Source: Aestuariibaculum marinum (GTDB lineage Bacteria; Bacteroidota; Bacteroidia; Flavobacteriales; Flavobacteriaceae). From it: a stretch of 64,000 bases of DNA. The stretch lies in assembly GCF_014596975.1 (NCBI RefSeq), contig NZ_JACVXD010000001.1, forward strand, positions 740,928-804,927, read 5' to 3'. Below, in pieces: positions 56,707 to 64,000 of this stretch (its first letter is position 1; each line of letters starts with the position of its first letter). The notes beneath the pieces are model-generated. The model had not been told where the DNA came from. It saw only the letters and a program-made list of their open reading frames with translations, and made no database searches. A program made the position numbers and the translations under genes.

Positions 56707-58182
56707 ATGAAAAAAACCATTGCATTAACGCTTTCCTCTTTAGCGCTTTTAACATCATGTAATAACGATGTTACCGAAGACTTTGCCGTAAATAGTTCTT
56801 TTAAAGTAAAAGACAAAGAAGACATTAAATTTGTAGACCGTTCGGTTACACCTAACTTTTTAGCTTTAAAACCGGAGTTTAGTAATATCTCGGTGACAAC
56901 TTTATTGTCATCTGAAGACGTTTTACAACAGTCTCCTGAATTCGTTTACGGAAGTATGGCTGATGGAGCTGGTCTTATTAAAGAAAACAACGGTAAGTAC
57001 ACCTTAATTAACAATATAGAAGCCGATTACTCCATTGCTAGAATTACTCTGGACAAAACATTTAAACCTGTTCGTGGGGAATATATCTTAAATGCTGAAG
57101 CTACAGCTAATACAGCTCAATGTTCTGGTTCGCTTATTACTCCTGAAGAACATGGTTTTGGTCCTTTATACTTATCTGGTGGTGAGTGGGGAGGCTCTTC
57201 TAAAGGAGTGTTTTTAACCGATCCTTATAAAAAAGAAAAAGATGCCAGCTCTTTTGAAATGTTACAAGCTTTCGGACAGTGGTCTACCGAAAATGCGGTT
57301 GTAATTGGTAAAGATGCTTACCCAGGAAAAACCGTTGCTTTTATTGGAGATGATCATTCAGATAACAGTATTCCTTCTGGTCAGTTAGGTATGTATGTTG
57401 GTAATCATGGTGATTTATTTGGTGGCCAGTTATACGGCTTAAAAGTAACTGATGAGAACATCAATTTTGAAGCTGAAATGGTTGAAGGACAAGCTTACCC
57501 TATGGAGTTTGTTCAGTTAGACGAAACCAACATCGATTTATTAGATGCTGAGTGTAAAGCTAAAGGTGTTATGGGATTCTCTAGGTTAGAAGATATTGAC
57601 TGGAGACGTGGTTCTTCAGCAAACAACAGAGAAATCTACTTCTGTGTTACTGGTAGAATTAAAGATGGCTTAAGAGGAAAAGGTTCTCTATATGGTCGTG
57701 TGTACAAAGTGGTATTAAACGAAATCGATCCTACAAAAGCAGGAACGATTACTTGTATTCTAGACGGAGACTTAGACGAAGGAAAAGCGAAAATGTTCCA
57801 CAGTCCAGATAATATTGTAGCAACAGAAAACTTCATCTATATTCAAGAAGATCCTAACGGGTATTTTGATGGTCCAAACAGACAACACTATGCACAATTA
57901 TATCAGTACAATTTAAATACAGGTGAATTAAAAACTGTTTTAGAATGTGATCAAGATGCTGCGGCAGCTCAAGGCTATGGAGCTACAAACAGAACCTGGG
58001 AGCTTACAGGTATGATAGATGTATCTGATGTAGTAGATAAAGAAGGGACCTTCTTATTAATCACTCAAAATCATGGTTGGGTACCAGCTGATGGGTCTTC
58101 ATTTACCGATCCTAATGCCAACCCTACACCAGCCTCTAACGAAGGTAGTATGCTTTATTTAATTCAAGGTTTAGACAGATAA
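56707..58182 (+). CDS. PhoX-like (DUF839) beta-propeller lipoprotein
   Basis: A 491-residue lipoprotein (lipobox LLTSC, Cys18) resembling the PhoX/DUF839 alkaline phosphatase fold. Visible elements include HGFGPLYLSGGEWGG, VAFIGDDHSDN, FSRLEDIDWRRGS with NREIYFCVTGR (the E-D-W-R/YF run typical of the propeller), FHSPDNIVATENFIYIQEDP (metal/phosphate-site-like DN), and TWELTGMIDVSDV. Several acidic residues could bind Ca2+/Fe3+. Whether it is a phosphatase is unproven. It is followed after only 3 nt by a di-haem peroxidase, an unusual partner, so another substrate or a redox role should be considered. Confidence 0.68.
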   Translation: MKKTIALTLSSLALLTSCNNDVTEDFAVNSSFKVKDKEDIKFVDRSVTPNFLALKPEFSNISVTTLLSSEDVLQQSPEFVYGSMADGAGLIKENNGKYTLINNIEADYSIARITLDKTFKPVRGEYILNAEATANTAQCSGSLITPEEHGFGPLYLSGGEWGGSSKGVFLTDPYKKEKDASSFEMLQAFGQWSTENAVVIGKDAYPGKTVAFIGDDHSDNSIPSGQLGMYVGNHGDLFGGQLYGLKVTDENINFEAEMVEGQAYPMEFVQLDETNIDLLDAECKAKGVMGFSRLEDIDWRRGSSANNREIYFCVTGRIKDGLRGKGSLYGRVYKVVLNEIDPTKAGTITCILDGDLDEGKAKMFHSPDNIVATENFIYIQEDPNGYFDGPNRQHYAQLYQYNLNTGELKTVLECDQDAAAAQGYGATNRTWELTGMIDVSDVVDKEGTFLLITQNHGWVPADGSSFTDPNANPTPASNEGSMLYLIQGLDR

Positions 58183-58185
58183 CCA

Positions 58186-59979
58186 ATGCAAAATATCAAG
58201 TTATTTATAACAAAGGCACACGTATTTAGCGTGTGTCTTTTTATCGTTTTTATATTTTCCTGTAAAAAGGAAAACACAACTAATTCTAATCATATAGCAC
58301 CACTTGAAGCTTTAAACCAGTATTACTCAAAAAATTTAAGACGGTGTATCTCATATGTAGATACTTTAGCCAAGTCACAGAATAAAGAAAGTGCTGAAAA
58401 AAACTATTTACAAGCTCGTAAATACTTTAAAATATGCGAACCTATTCTTGCTTTTGCCGATGCTGAAAATTACAAAGCATTAAATCAGCCAAATATTTTA
58501 AAAGTAGAAGAAGAAGATGCTACCGACATAAAAATCATGAATCCATTTGGGTTTCAAGTACTCGAAGAAACCCTTTACGATGACAACTTTGATATTCATA
58601 CACTACAAAACATAGCTTCAAAAACTAAAAGTCGTTTGGAATTGGTTTCTAACAACTCTCAATTAAGATTTAAAGATTATCATGTTCTTTGGTTAGTTCG
58701 CGATGAAATTGCTCGTATTGCACTAACAGGAATTACCGGTTTCGACTCCCCTGTTTTAGAACAATCCCTAAAAGAATCTGAATTTGCTTATCAAACTATT
58801 GCTGAAATATTAAAAATATACGAAAGTCATTTCACTTCTGAAGAATTAATGACCTCCTGGCAATCTGAACTACAAGCTACACAACAAAATCTTGATGCTT
58901 CATTTTCAAGTTTCAACAGATATAATTTCATAAAATACCACACTCACAAACAACTGGAATTAATAGTAAAAACAAAAAAAGACTGGAACTTAGAATTTCC
59001 TTACGAGCTGGCTTTTAATAACGATATGACCTCGTTATTTTCAAAGAACACGTTCAATTTAAGTTATTTTTCTTCAGAACAATTCGATTCTCTTCCTAAA
59101 GCTAAAATTGAATTGGGACAGAAGCTTTTTAACGAAAAAGCACTTTCTAAAAACAATGCGATTAGTTGTGCTACCTGCCATCAAAAAGATAAATACTTTA
59201 CCGATGGATTAACTATTTCTAAGGGGGTTACAAGAAACAGCCCTACGCTTCTATATTCTGCATTACAAAAAAGCTTTTTTTACGATAACAGAGCAGGAAG
59301 TTTAGAAGGACAAATTGTTGCGGTAGTAAATAATAAAAATGAATTCCATAGCGATTTACAACACTTAGAACAAACTGTAAGCAATAATCAGAAATACGTT
59401 GAAGCCTTTAAAGAGGTTTATAACGATAGTGTTTCGCAAGATTATGTTCGTAACGCCATTGCCACTTATATACGCAGTTTAACACCGTTTAATTCAAAGT
59501 TTGACAACAATATTAACGGTAAAGAAAACACCTTAACAGCCTCCGAACAGCGCGGATTTAATTTGTTTACCGGCAAAGCTAAATGTGCCACTTGCCATTT
59601 TCCTCCAACATTTAATGGAACCGTACCTGTTTTATACAAAGAAAGTGAAATGGAATTGATTGGTGTCCCACAAACTAACGATACTATTAATGCTGAAATT
59701 GATGATGATTTAGGCCGCTTTACGGTATTTAATACAGAAGAAAAAAAGCACTTCTTTAAAACTTCAACCGTACGTAATGTCGCTAAAACAGCACCTTATA
59801 TGCATAATGGCGTTTATACAACATTAAACGACGTAGTTGATTTTTATAACCGTGGAGGCGGCATAGGTTTAGGAATGAATATCGAGCACCAAACACTTCC
59901 TCCTGATCCCTTAAACCTGAATCAGCAAGAGATTACAGATTTGATTGCTTTTATGGAAAGTTTAACTGACGAGCTATAA
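58186..59979 (+). CDS. Di-haem cytochrome c peroxidase (MauG/CcpA type) with helical N-terminal domain
   Basis: Lipoprotein of 597 residues (signal CLFIVFIFSCKKEN). The C-terminal half (about 290-597) has two c-type haem sites: CATCH near 328 and CATCH near 466, with SPTLLYSALQKSFFYDNRAG between and TVRNVAKTAPYMHNGVYTTL near 535, as in bacterial di-haem peroxidases. The N-terminal half (30-290) is all helical, including GFQVLEETLYDD, vaguely like an imelysin domain. Such fused proteins occur in Bacteroidota. It follows the PhoX-like gene by 3 nt and is certainly co-transcribed. It ends in a strong shared terminator. Confidence 0.9.
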   Translation: MQNIKLFITKAHVFSVCLFIVFIFSCKKENTTNSNHIAPLEALNQYYSKNLRRCISYVDTLAKSQNKESAEKNYLQARKYFKICEPILAFADAENYKALNQPNILKVEEEDATDIKIMNPFGFQVLEETLYDDNFDIHTLQNIASKTKSRLELVSNNSQLRFKDYHVLWLVRDEIARIALTGITGFDSPVLEQSLKESEFAYQTIAEILKIYESHFTSEELMTSWQSELQATQQNLDASFSSFNRYNFIKYHTHKQLELIVKTKKDWNLEFPYELAFNNDMTSLFSKNTFNLSYFSSEQFDSLPKAKIELGQKLFNEKALSKNNAISCATCHQKDKYFTDGLTISKGVTRNSPTLLYSALQKSFFYDNRAGSLEGQIVAVVNNKNEFHSDLQHLEQTVSNNQKYVEAFKEVYNDSVSQDYVRNAIATYIRSLTPFNSKFDNNINGKENTLTASEQRGFNLFTGKAKCATCHFPPTFNGTVPVLYKESEMELIGVPQTNDTINAEIDDDLGRFTVFNTEEKKHFFKTSTVRNVAKTAPYMHNGVYTTLNDVVDFYNRGGGIGLGMNIEHQTLPPDPLNLNQQEITDLIAFMESLTDEL

Positions 59980-59998
59980 ACTGACTCGTTAAATCATA

Positions 59999-60032
59999 AA
60001 AAAATCCCGTTAGACATCTAACGGGATTTTTT
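59999..60032. terminator. Bidirectional terminator after the peroxidase gene
   Basis: AAAAAATCCCGTTAGA-CA-TCTAACGGGATTTTTT, a near-perfect stem between convergent genes. Confidence 0.93.
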
Positions 60033-60049
60033 ATTCACTTATTTTGTTT

Positions 60050-61942
60050 CTAACCCTTTAACCAGGCTTCACGAAGTTTTACCTGTTGGGCTGTAGCGTC
60101 TTCTTTCTCCATAATACCTTCCCCCGTAGTATAAGATTGTATTGTTGTAGTTTTTAAAACCACATCTTCTCCATTTCTATCCAGAATGACTTCAATCTCT
60201 TGCCCTGGATTCCAGCTAAACATTAATTGTAATATCTGATTAGCGTTTTGCATGGTTAATTCTGTTCCGTTTACAGTTTTTAAAACATCACCAGGTTGTA
60301 CACCATTATCATTCCAGAAACTATTGTCTTTCACCGCTTCACTAAAGAATATTTTTCCTGCTTGTGGGTCTGCAGAAAAAATTAAAGCTCCACCATTAAA
60401 CACATAGTTAGTTGGGATTTCGCCTTCACCTAATTCTAATCCTACTTTATTTAAAAACATATTATAATCAATTGGTATATCTCCAATAACATGACTATTA
60501 AAAAATTCACCTAACGACGGATAAGTCATAGCTACAATTTCGTCAATTAACTTATCATCCTCAAAAGGTTTGTCTTTTCCGTACTTGTTTGATAACTCTT
60601 TCATTAACCATAAAATGCCACGCTCGCCATTACTCTCTTCGCGTAACATAATATCTATACACATGCCTATTAAGGCACCTTTTTGGTAGACGTTTAAATA
60701 TTGGTCTTTGTATGGATCCTTTAACACATTCTCACTCATAATGGTAAAACTCATGGCGTCATCCATAGTTTTAGACATTTGAATTTTTTGAATGATTTTA
60801 TTGTAAAAATCGGCTTCACTAACTAAATCCTGATTCACCTGAAATAAGGTTGCAAAATATTCGGTTACCCCTTCATACATCCATAAATGTTTAGAAAAGG
60901 TTGGGTTATTATAATCGAAATAATGTACATCTTCAGAGTGTACGCTTAATGGTGTTACAATATGAAAAAATTCATGAGAAACCACATCAATCATACTCTC
61001 GGCTAATTCTTCATCACTTGAAGCTTCTGGCAGCACCACAACAGTTGATGTATGATGCTCTAAAGCGCCATAACCTTTTGGTGATTCTGGCAAGCCTTCA
61101 GATAAATACAAGAAAATATCGTAACGTGGTGTGGAGTTAATATCTCCTAAAAACGTTTTTTGAGCTTTCATCATTTTAAATATGGTCTCCTTTAACGATT
61201 GGGCTGAATGCACTTTGTTTGGCGAATACACACTTAAAACAATTTTAATATCACCGACCTGAAATTCTTCAACACTCAGGTTTCCATAAAACATTGGGTT
61301 ATCAGTAATATCAAAATAACGAGAAGCAAAATAACTCGTTGTTACAAAACGACCATCTTCACTGGTTTTAGTGGCTACTTGCTCTAAGGCTGAGCTTCTG
61401 GTAAAATTAGAAGGCGCCGTAACATCTAATTTGTATTGGTTACTTTTTAACGAATCAAAATACCCTATAAAACCATGTAAATTCAATACATCATTGGTTT
61501 GCTCTATGTTGGTACCTGCAGGTGAAAAAGGCTGTTCGTTTCCAATGCCTCCTACTTCTTCAATATCAAAGGTATCGTTAACCAAATACGTAATTTTATC
61601 CAACTTCTTGGCGTTATCGATGGTCCAGGTATTTTCATCTGTTTTTACTACAGGCATTTCATTACCATCATAATCGAAAGCTTTAAAATCATCTACATAC
61701 TTCCCAAAGTCGCTTACTGAATAAGTGCCTTGTATAACTCTTGGCAATCTATACGTTACAGTTTGTGTGGTAAAACGTCCTGGATTTATGGTTACCGGAG
61801 CCTTATCGTTAACAACATGCGATAAATTAATAAAGGTTTCAATCGGGGCATTTACAGCTAAATCGCTACTTGATTTTTTTGATGTCCCACAACTAGCCAT
61901 CAAAATAGCCGCTAATAGGGCGGTTATAGGTTTGGTATTCAT
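60050..61942 (-). CDS. M61-family metallopeptidase lipoprotein with PDZ domain
   Basis: A 630-residue lipoprotein (MNTKPITALLAAILMASC, Cys18). Family M61 (glycyl aminopeptidase) features are an N-terminal beta domain (about 35-200), the zinc motif VSHEFFHIVTPL (HExxH near 320) and, downstream, LWMYEGVTEYFATLF with the third ligand Glu. The C-terminal PDZ domain (about 515-595) includes NSFWNDNGVQPGDVLKTVNG. It should cleave peptides in the periplasm or at the surface. It is convergent with the peroxidase and divergent from the glycosyltransferase. Confidence 0.93.
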   Translation of the reverse strand: MNTKPITALLAAILMASCGTSKKSSSDLAVNAPIETFINLSHVVNDKAPVTINPGRFTTQTVTYRLPRVIQGTYSVSDFGKYVDDFKAFDYDGNEMPVVKTDENTWTIDNAKKLDKITYLVNDTFDIEEVGGIGNEQPFSPAGTNIEQTNDVLNLHGFIGYFDSLKSNQYKLDVTAPSNFTRSSALEQVATKTSEDGRFVTTSYFASRYFDITDNPMFYGNLSVEEFQVGDIKIVLSVYSPNKVHSAQSLKETIFKMMKAQKTFLGDINSTPRYDIFLYLSEGLPESPKGYGALEHHTSTVVVLPEASSDEELAESMIDVVSHEFFHIVTPLSVHSEDVHYFDYNNPTFSKHLWMYEGVTEYFATLFQVNQDLVSEADFYNKIIQKIQMSKTMDDAMSFTIMSENVLKDPYKDQYLNVYQKGALIGMCIDIMLREESNGERGILWLMKELSNKYGKDKPFEDDKLIDEIVAMTYPSLGEFFNSHVIGDIPIDYNMFLNKVGLELGEGEIPTNYVFNGGALIFSADPQAGKIFFSEAVKDNSFWNDNGVQPGDVLKTVNGTELTMQNANQILQLMFSWNPGQEIEVILDRNGEDVVLKTTTIQSYTTGEGIMEKEDATAQQVKLREAWLKG

Positions 61943-62018
61943 TAAAGTTGATTTTTATTTAATTTTTATAAGTGACGACCAAATTACAATTTCTGTTACA
62001 CAATAGGCTCATAAGGTT

Positions 62019-62047
62019 TTGTTAAAATGATGATTTACGTATATTCG
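62019..62047 (+). promoter_or_regulatory. Promoter of the glycosyltransferase gene, predicted leaderless
   Basis: TTG (62019-62021, in TTTTG), 18 nt, then TATATTCG (62040-62047), one mismatch from TAnnTTTG, followed by CCGC and the ATG at 62052. The transcript would begin essentially at the start codon. Confidence 0.6.
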
Positions 62048-62051
62048 CCGC

Positions 62052-63059
62052 ATGCATAATCCACTGATAAGTATATTAACGCCTTTCAAAAATACAGAAC
62101 AATACCTTACAAACTGCATTGAATCTATAATAAATCAGAGTTACACCAACTGGGAACTACTTATTGTAGACGACAATTCTACTGATGGCAGTTATTCTCT
62201 GGTAAGGTCATTTGCCGAAAAGGATTCCCGAATAAAACTCTTTAAAAACACAGGAAGTGGTATTATTGATGCCTTAAGATTGGGATTTAATGAAAGTTCG
62301 GGAGATTACATCACCCGTATGGACAGTGATGATTTAATGCCCCAAAACAAGCTTGAAGTGTTATTAAACAATCTTTTAGAACATGGAAAACAACATGTGG
62401 CCACGGGCTTGGTTAATTACTTTTCAAAAGATGGCATTAGTGATGGCTATAGTAAATATGAAACCTGGCTTAACGGTTTAACTAAAACTGGAGATAATTA
62501 TAGTGAAATTTATAAGGAATGTGTGATTCCTTCGCCTTGTTGGATGATTCATCGTGAAGATTTTATTAATTGCGATGGGTTTAACCCAAATCGCTACCCT
62601 GAAGATTACGATTTAACCTTTCGGTTTTATAAACACAGCTATAAAATTATTCCCTGCAATAAACTCCTGCATTACTGGCGCGATTATCAAACACGTACTT
62701 CCAGAACACACGACAACTATGCTGAGAATACCTTTTTAGATATTAAAATGCATTATTTTCTAGAATTAGATTACGATAAAAACAGAACTTTAGTGGTTTG
62801 GGGCGCCGGATGGAAAGGTAAAACCATTGCCAAAACATTGCTTAAAAAAAATATCCCTTTTGAGTGGATTTGTAATAATCCTCAAAAAATAGGAAAGCAC
62901 ATCTACGATCAGGAAATGAAACCATTCCGGCATTTAGAACATATTAAACAACCGCAAAGTATTATTACGGTGGCGAACCCCAAAGCGCAAATCAAGATAA
63001 AAACGTATTTTGAAAATCAACAGATGTATCCCATGAGCGACTATTTTTTCTTTTGTTAA
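62052..63059 (+). CDS. Family 2 glycosyltransferase with C-terminal Rossmann-like domain
   Basis: A 335-residue cytoplasmic enzyme. The GT-A domain begins ISILTPFKNTEQYLTNCIES and has VDDNSTDGS and the DxD-like RMDSDDLMP (about 93-101), typical of GT2 enzymes transferring sugars to glycans. From about 245 a second part begins VVWGAGWKGKTIAKTLLKK, a dinucleotide-binding-like motif (GAGxxG), so the protein combines a GT with a nucleotide-binding module. The acceptor is unknown; no other glycan genes are adjacent. The promoter suggests a leaderless mRNA. Confidence 0.92.
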   Translation: MHNPLISILTPFKNTEQYLTNCIESIINQSYTNWELLIVDDNSTDGSYSLVRSFAEKDSRIKLFKNTGSGIIDALRLGFNESSGDYITRMDSDDLMPQNKLEVLLNNLLEHGKQHVATGLVNYFSKDGISDGYSKYETWLNGLTKTGDNYSEIYKECVIPSPCWMIHREDFINCDGFNPNRYPEDYDLTFRFYKHSYKIIPCNKLLHYWRDYQTRTSRTHDNYAENTFLDIKMHYFLELDYDKNRTLVVWGAGWKGKTIAKTLLKKNIPFEWICNNPQKIGKHIYDQEMKPFRHLEHIKQPQSIITVANPKAQIKIKTYFENQQMYPMSDYFFFC

Positions 63060-63112
63060 TTCAGTTTTATCATCTTGAATTTTCAATTACAAAAAATTCC
63101 TGTACTTTTATG

Positions 63113-63120
63113 TACTTTTG
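63113..63120 (+). promoter_or_regulatory. -7 box upstream of the BatA-type gene
   Basis: TACTTTTG, a perfect TAnnTTTG, 17 nt before the ATG at 63138. No TTG is seen at the expected distance. Confidence 0.4.
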
Positions 63121-63137
63121 AATCTATATAGAAAAGT

Positions 63138-64000
63138 ATGCAGTTTAAACACCCCGAACTTCTTTACGCTTTATTTTTACTGCTCATCCCTATTATTATT
63201 CATTTATTTCAACTTCGAAAGTTTCAAAAAGTTGAATTTACTAATGTGGCCTTTTTAAAACGTGTTACCATTGAAACCCGTAAAAGTTCACAAATAAAAA
63301 AATGGCTGGTATTACTTACCCGGCTTTTGCTTTTAGCCTGTATTGTGTTGGCTTTTGCCCAACCATTTACTTCAAACTACGATAATTTTAAAACGAAAAA
63401 AGAAACTGTTATTTATTTAGATAACTCATTTAGCATGCAAGCTAAAGGTAGTAATGGTGAACTTTTAAAGCGCGCCGTTCAGGATGTGATTAGCAATGTT
63501 CCTGAAGATGAAACCATATCCATTTTAACCAACGATAATACGTTTAGAAATACAACGATTAAAACCGTTAAAAACGATTTACTAAAGCTAAGTTACAGCG
63601 CAAATAGTTTAACCCCGGATGCGGCTTTACTAAAAAGTAAAACCTTATTTAGCAAACAAAACGATGTGTTAAAAAATCTGGTTTTTATTTCTGATTTTCA
63701 GCAAAACGAATCTACTTTCAGTCCTGAATCGGATAGTTTAACCAATATCCATCTGGTGAAATTAAACCCGGTGAATACTAATAATATAGCAATTGACAGT
63801 GCTTACATCTCGGAAAGCAGCGCTACTGCAATTTCATTAAAGGTGACTTTATCAAATAGTGGTGACACTATTGACAACTTACCGATTTCTTTATTTAATG
63901 ATGACAAATTGATAGCGAAAACTTCGGTTGCGATTAATGACAAAGCTGAAACTACATTTTCACTTCCCGTAAATGAAATTGTAAATGGTAAACTAACCAT
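63138..64000 (+). CDS. BatA-type membrane protein with von Willebrand A-like region (3' end outside the window)
   Basis: Open reading frame running off the window, with 287 codons visible. It starts MQFKHPELLYALFLLLIPII, the hallmark double-TM BatA N-terminus, with a second TM (LVLLTRLLLLACIVLAFA, about 54-72). A periplasmic von Willebrand factor A-like region follows, with VIYLDNSFSMQAKGSNGELL (MIDAS-type DxSxS) near 95-115 and NLVFISDFQQNE. BatA proteins of Bacteroidota are linked to aerotolerance and envelope functions. It has its own -7 box 17 nt upstream of the start. Confidence 0.9.
   Translation, partial: MQFKHPELLYALFLLLIPIIIHLFQLRKFQKVEFTNVAFLKRVTIETRKSSQIKKWLVLLTRLLLLACIVLAFAQPFTSNYDNFKTKKETVIYLDNSFSMQAKGSNGELLKRAVQDVISNVPEDETISILTNDNTFRNTTIKTVKNDLLKLSYSANSLTPDAALLKSKTLFSKQNDVLKNLVFISDFQQNESTFSPESDSLTNIHLVKLNPVNTNNIAIDSAYISESSATAISLKVTLSNSGDTIDNLPISLFNDDKLIAKTSVAINDKAETTFSLPVNEIVNGKLT

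Overview
The window is a stretch of core chromosome from a member of the Bacteroidota, almost certainly a marine-type Flavobacteriaceae. This rests on low GC content; type IX secretion (T9SS) sorting tails; lipoproteins with an acidic stretch after the lipobox Cys; promoters of the form TTG-N18-21-TAnnTTTG; almost no Shine-Dalgarno (SD) sequences; and flavobacterial families (DUF2911, DUF6146, DUF6787, TIGR02757, BshC, short SerA, LuxC-like acyl-CoA reductase beside serC/serA). I see no tRNA, rRNA, CRISPR array, insertion sequence or prophage. Gene density is high, and many convergent pairs end in one shared hairpin.

Layout. 0-6 kb (+): Gfo/Idh/MocA oxidoreductase, 3-hydroxybutyryl-CoA dehydrogenase, YggS, a DnaQ-like exonuclease fused to a GIY-YIG nuclease, a K+ channel with a zinc ribbon, and miaA. 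5.9-8.5 kb (-): an ECF sigma factor, a membrane protein that is probably its anti-sigma factor, and a large exported coiled-coil protein, preceded by a likely autoregulated promoter. 8.7-13.7 kb: DUF2911 protein, meaB, PAP2 phosphatase, MATE pump, a candidate small RNA, and a frameshifted outer-membrane protein. 13.8-24 kb: flavin oxidoreductase, T9SS subtilase, mnmA, a fasciclin lipoprotein, a MORN protein, yidC and pyrG. 24-31 kb (-): LysM/receptor-like protein, guaA, a PLP decarboxylase and bshC. 31-37.7 kb: terC, parC and parE, with an unlisted 47-codon ORF just ahead of parC, then an EamA transporter.

37.9-41.2 kb (+): two lipoproteins in tandem, a transglutaminase-fold protein and a peptide-N-glycosidase F (PNGase F)-like amidase. 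This is the strongest candidate for an under-described functional unit. 41.2-47 kb: ychF, ferredoxin, LuxC-like reductase, serC, serA, DUF937. 47.2-50.9 kb (+): DUF6146, DUF6787, a small His/Cys-rich exported protein and a TonB receptor with a His/Asp/Glu-rich loop, which together look like a divalent-metal uptake operon. 50.9-56.5 kb: two small hypotheticals, folE, a LolD-like ATPase, a lipoprotein, TIGR02757 and an S10 peptidase. 56.7-60 kb (+): a PhoX-like lipoprotein followed 3 nt later by a di-haem peroxidase with an unusual helical N-terminal half. 60-64 kb: an M61/PDZ lipoprotein, a two-domain glycosyltransferase and a BatA-type protein cut by the window edge.

Regulatory reading. Several genes (guaA, the K+ channel, the glycosyltransferase, the MATE pump, perhaps terC) have their -7 box only 3-5 nt before the start codon, which predicts leaderless mRNAs. 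Promoter positions also correct several start codons (guaA, folE, the TIGR02757 protein). All functions are inferred from motifs read by eye; no database search was run.
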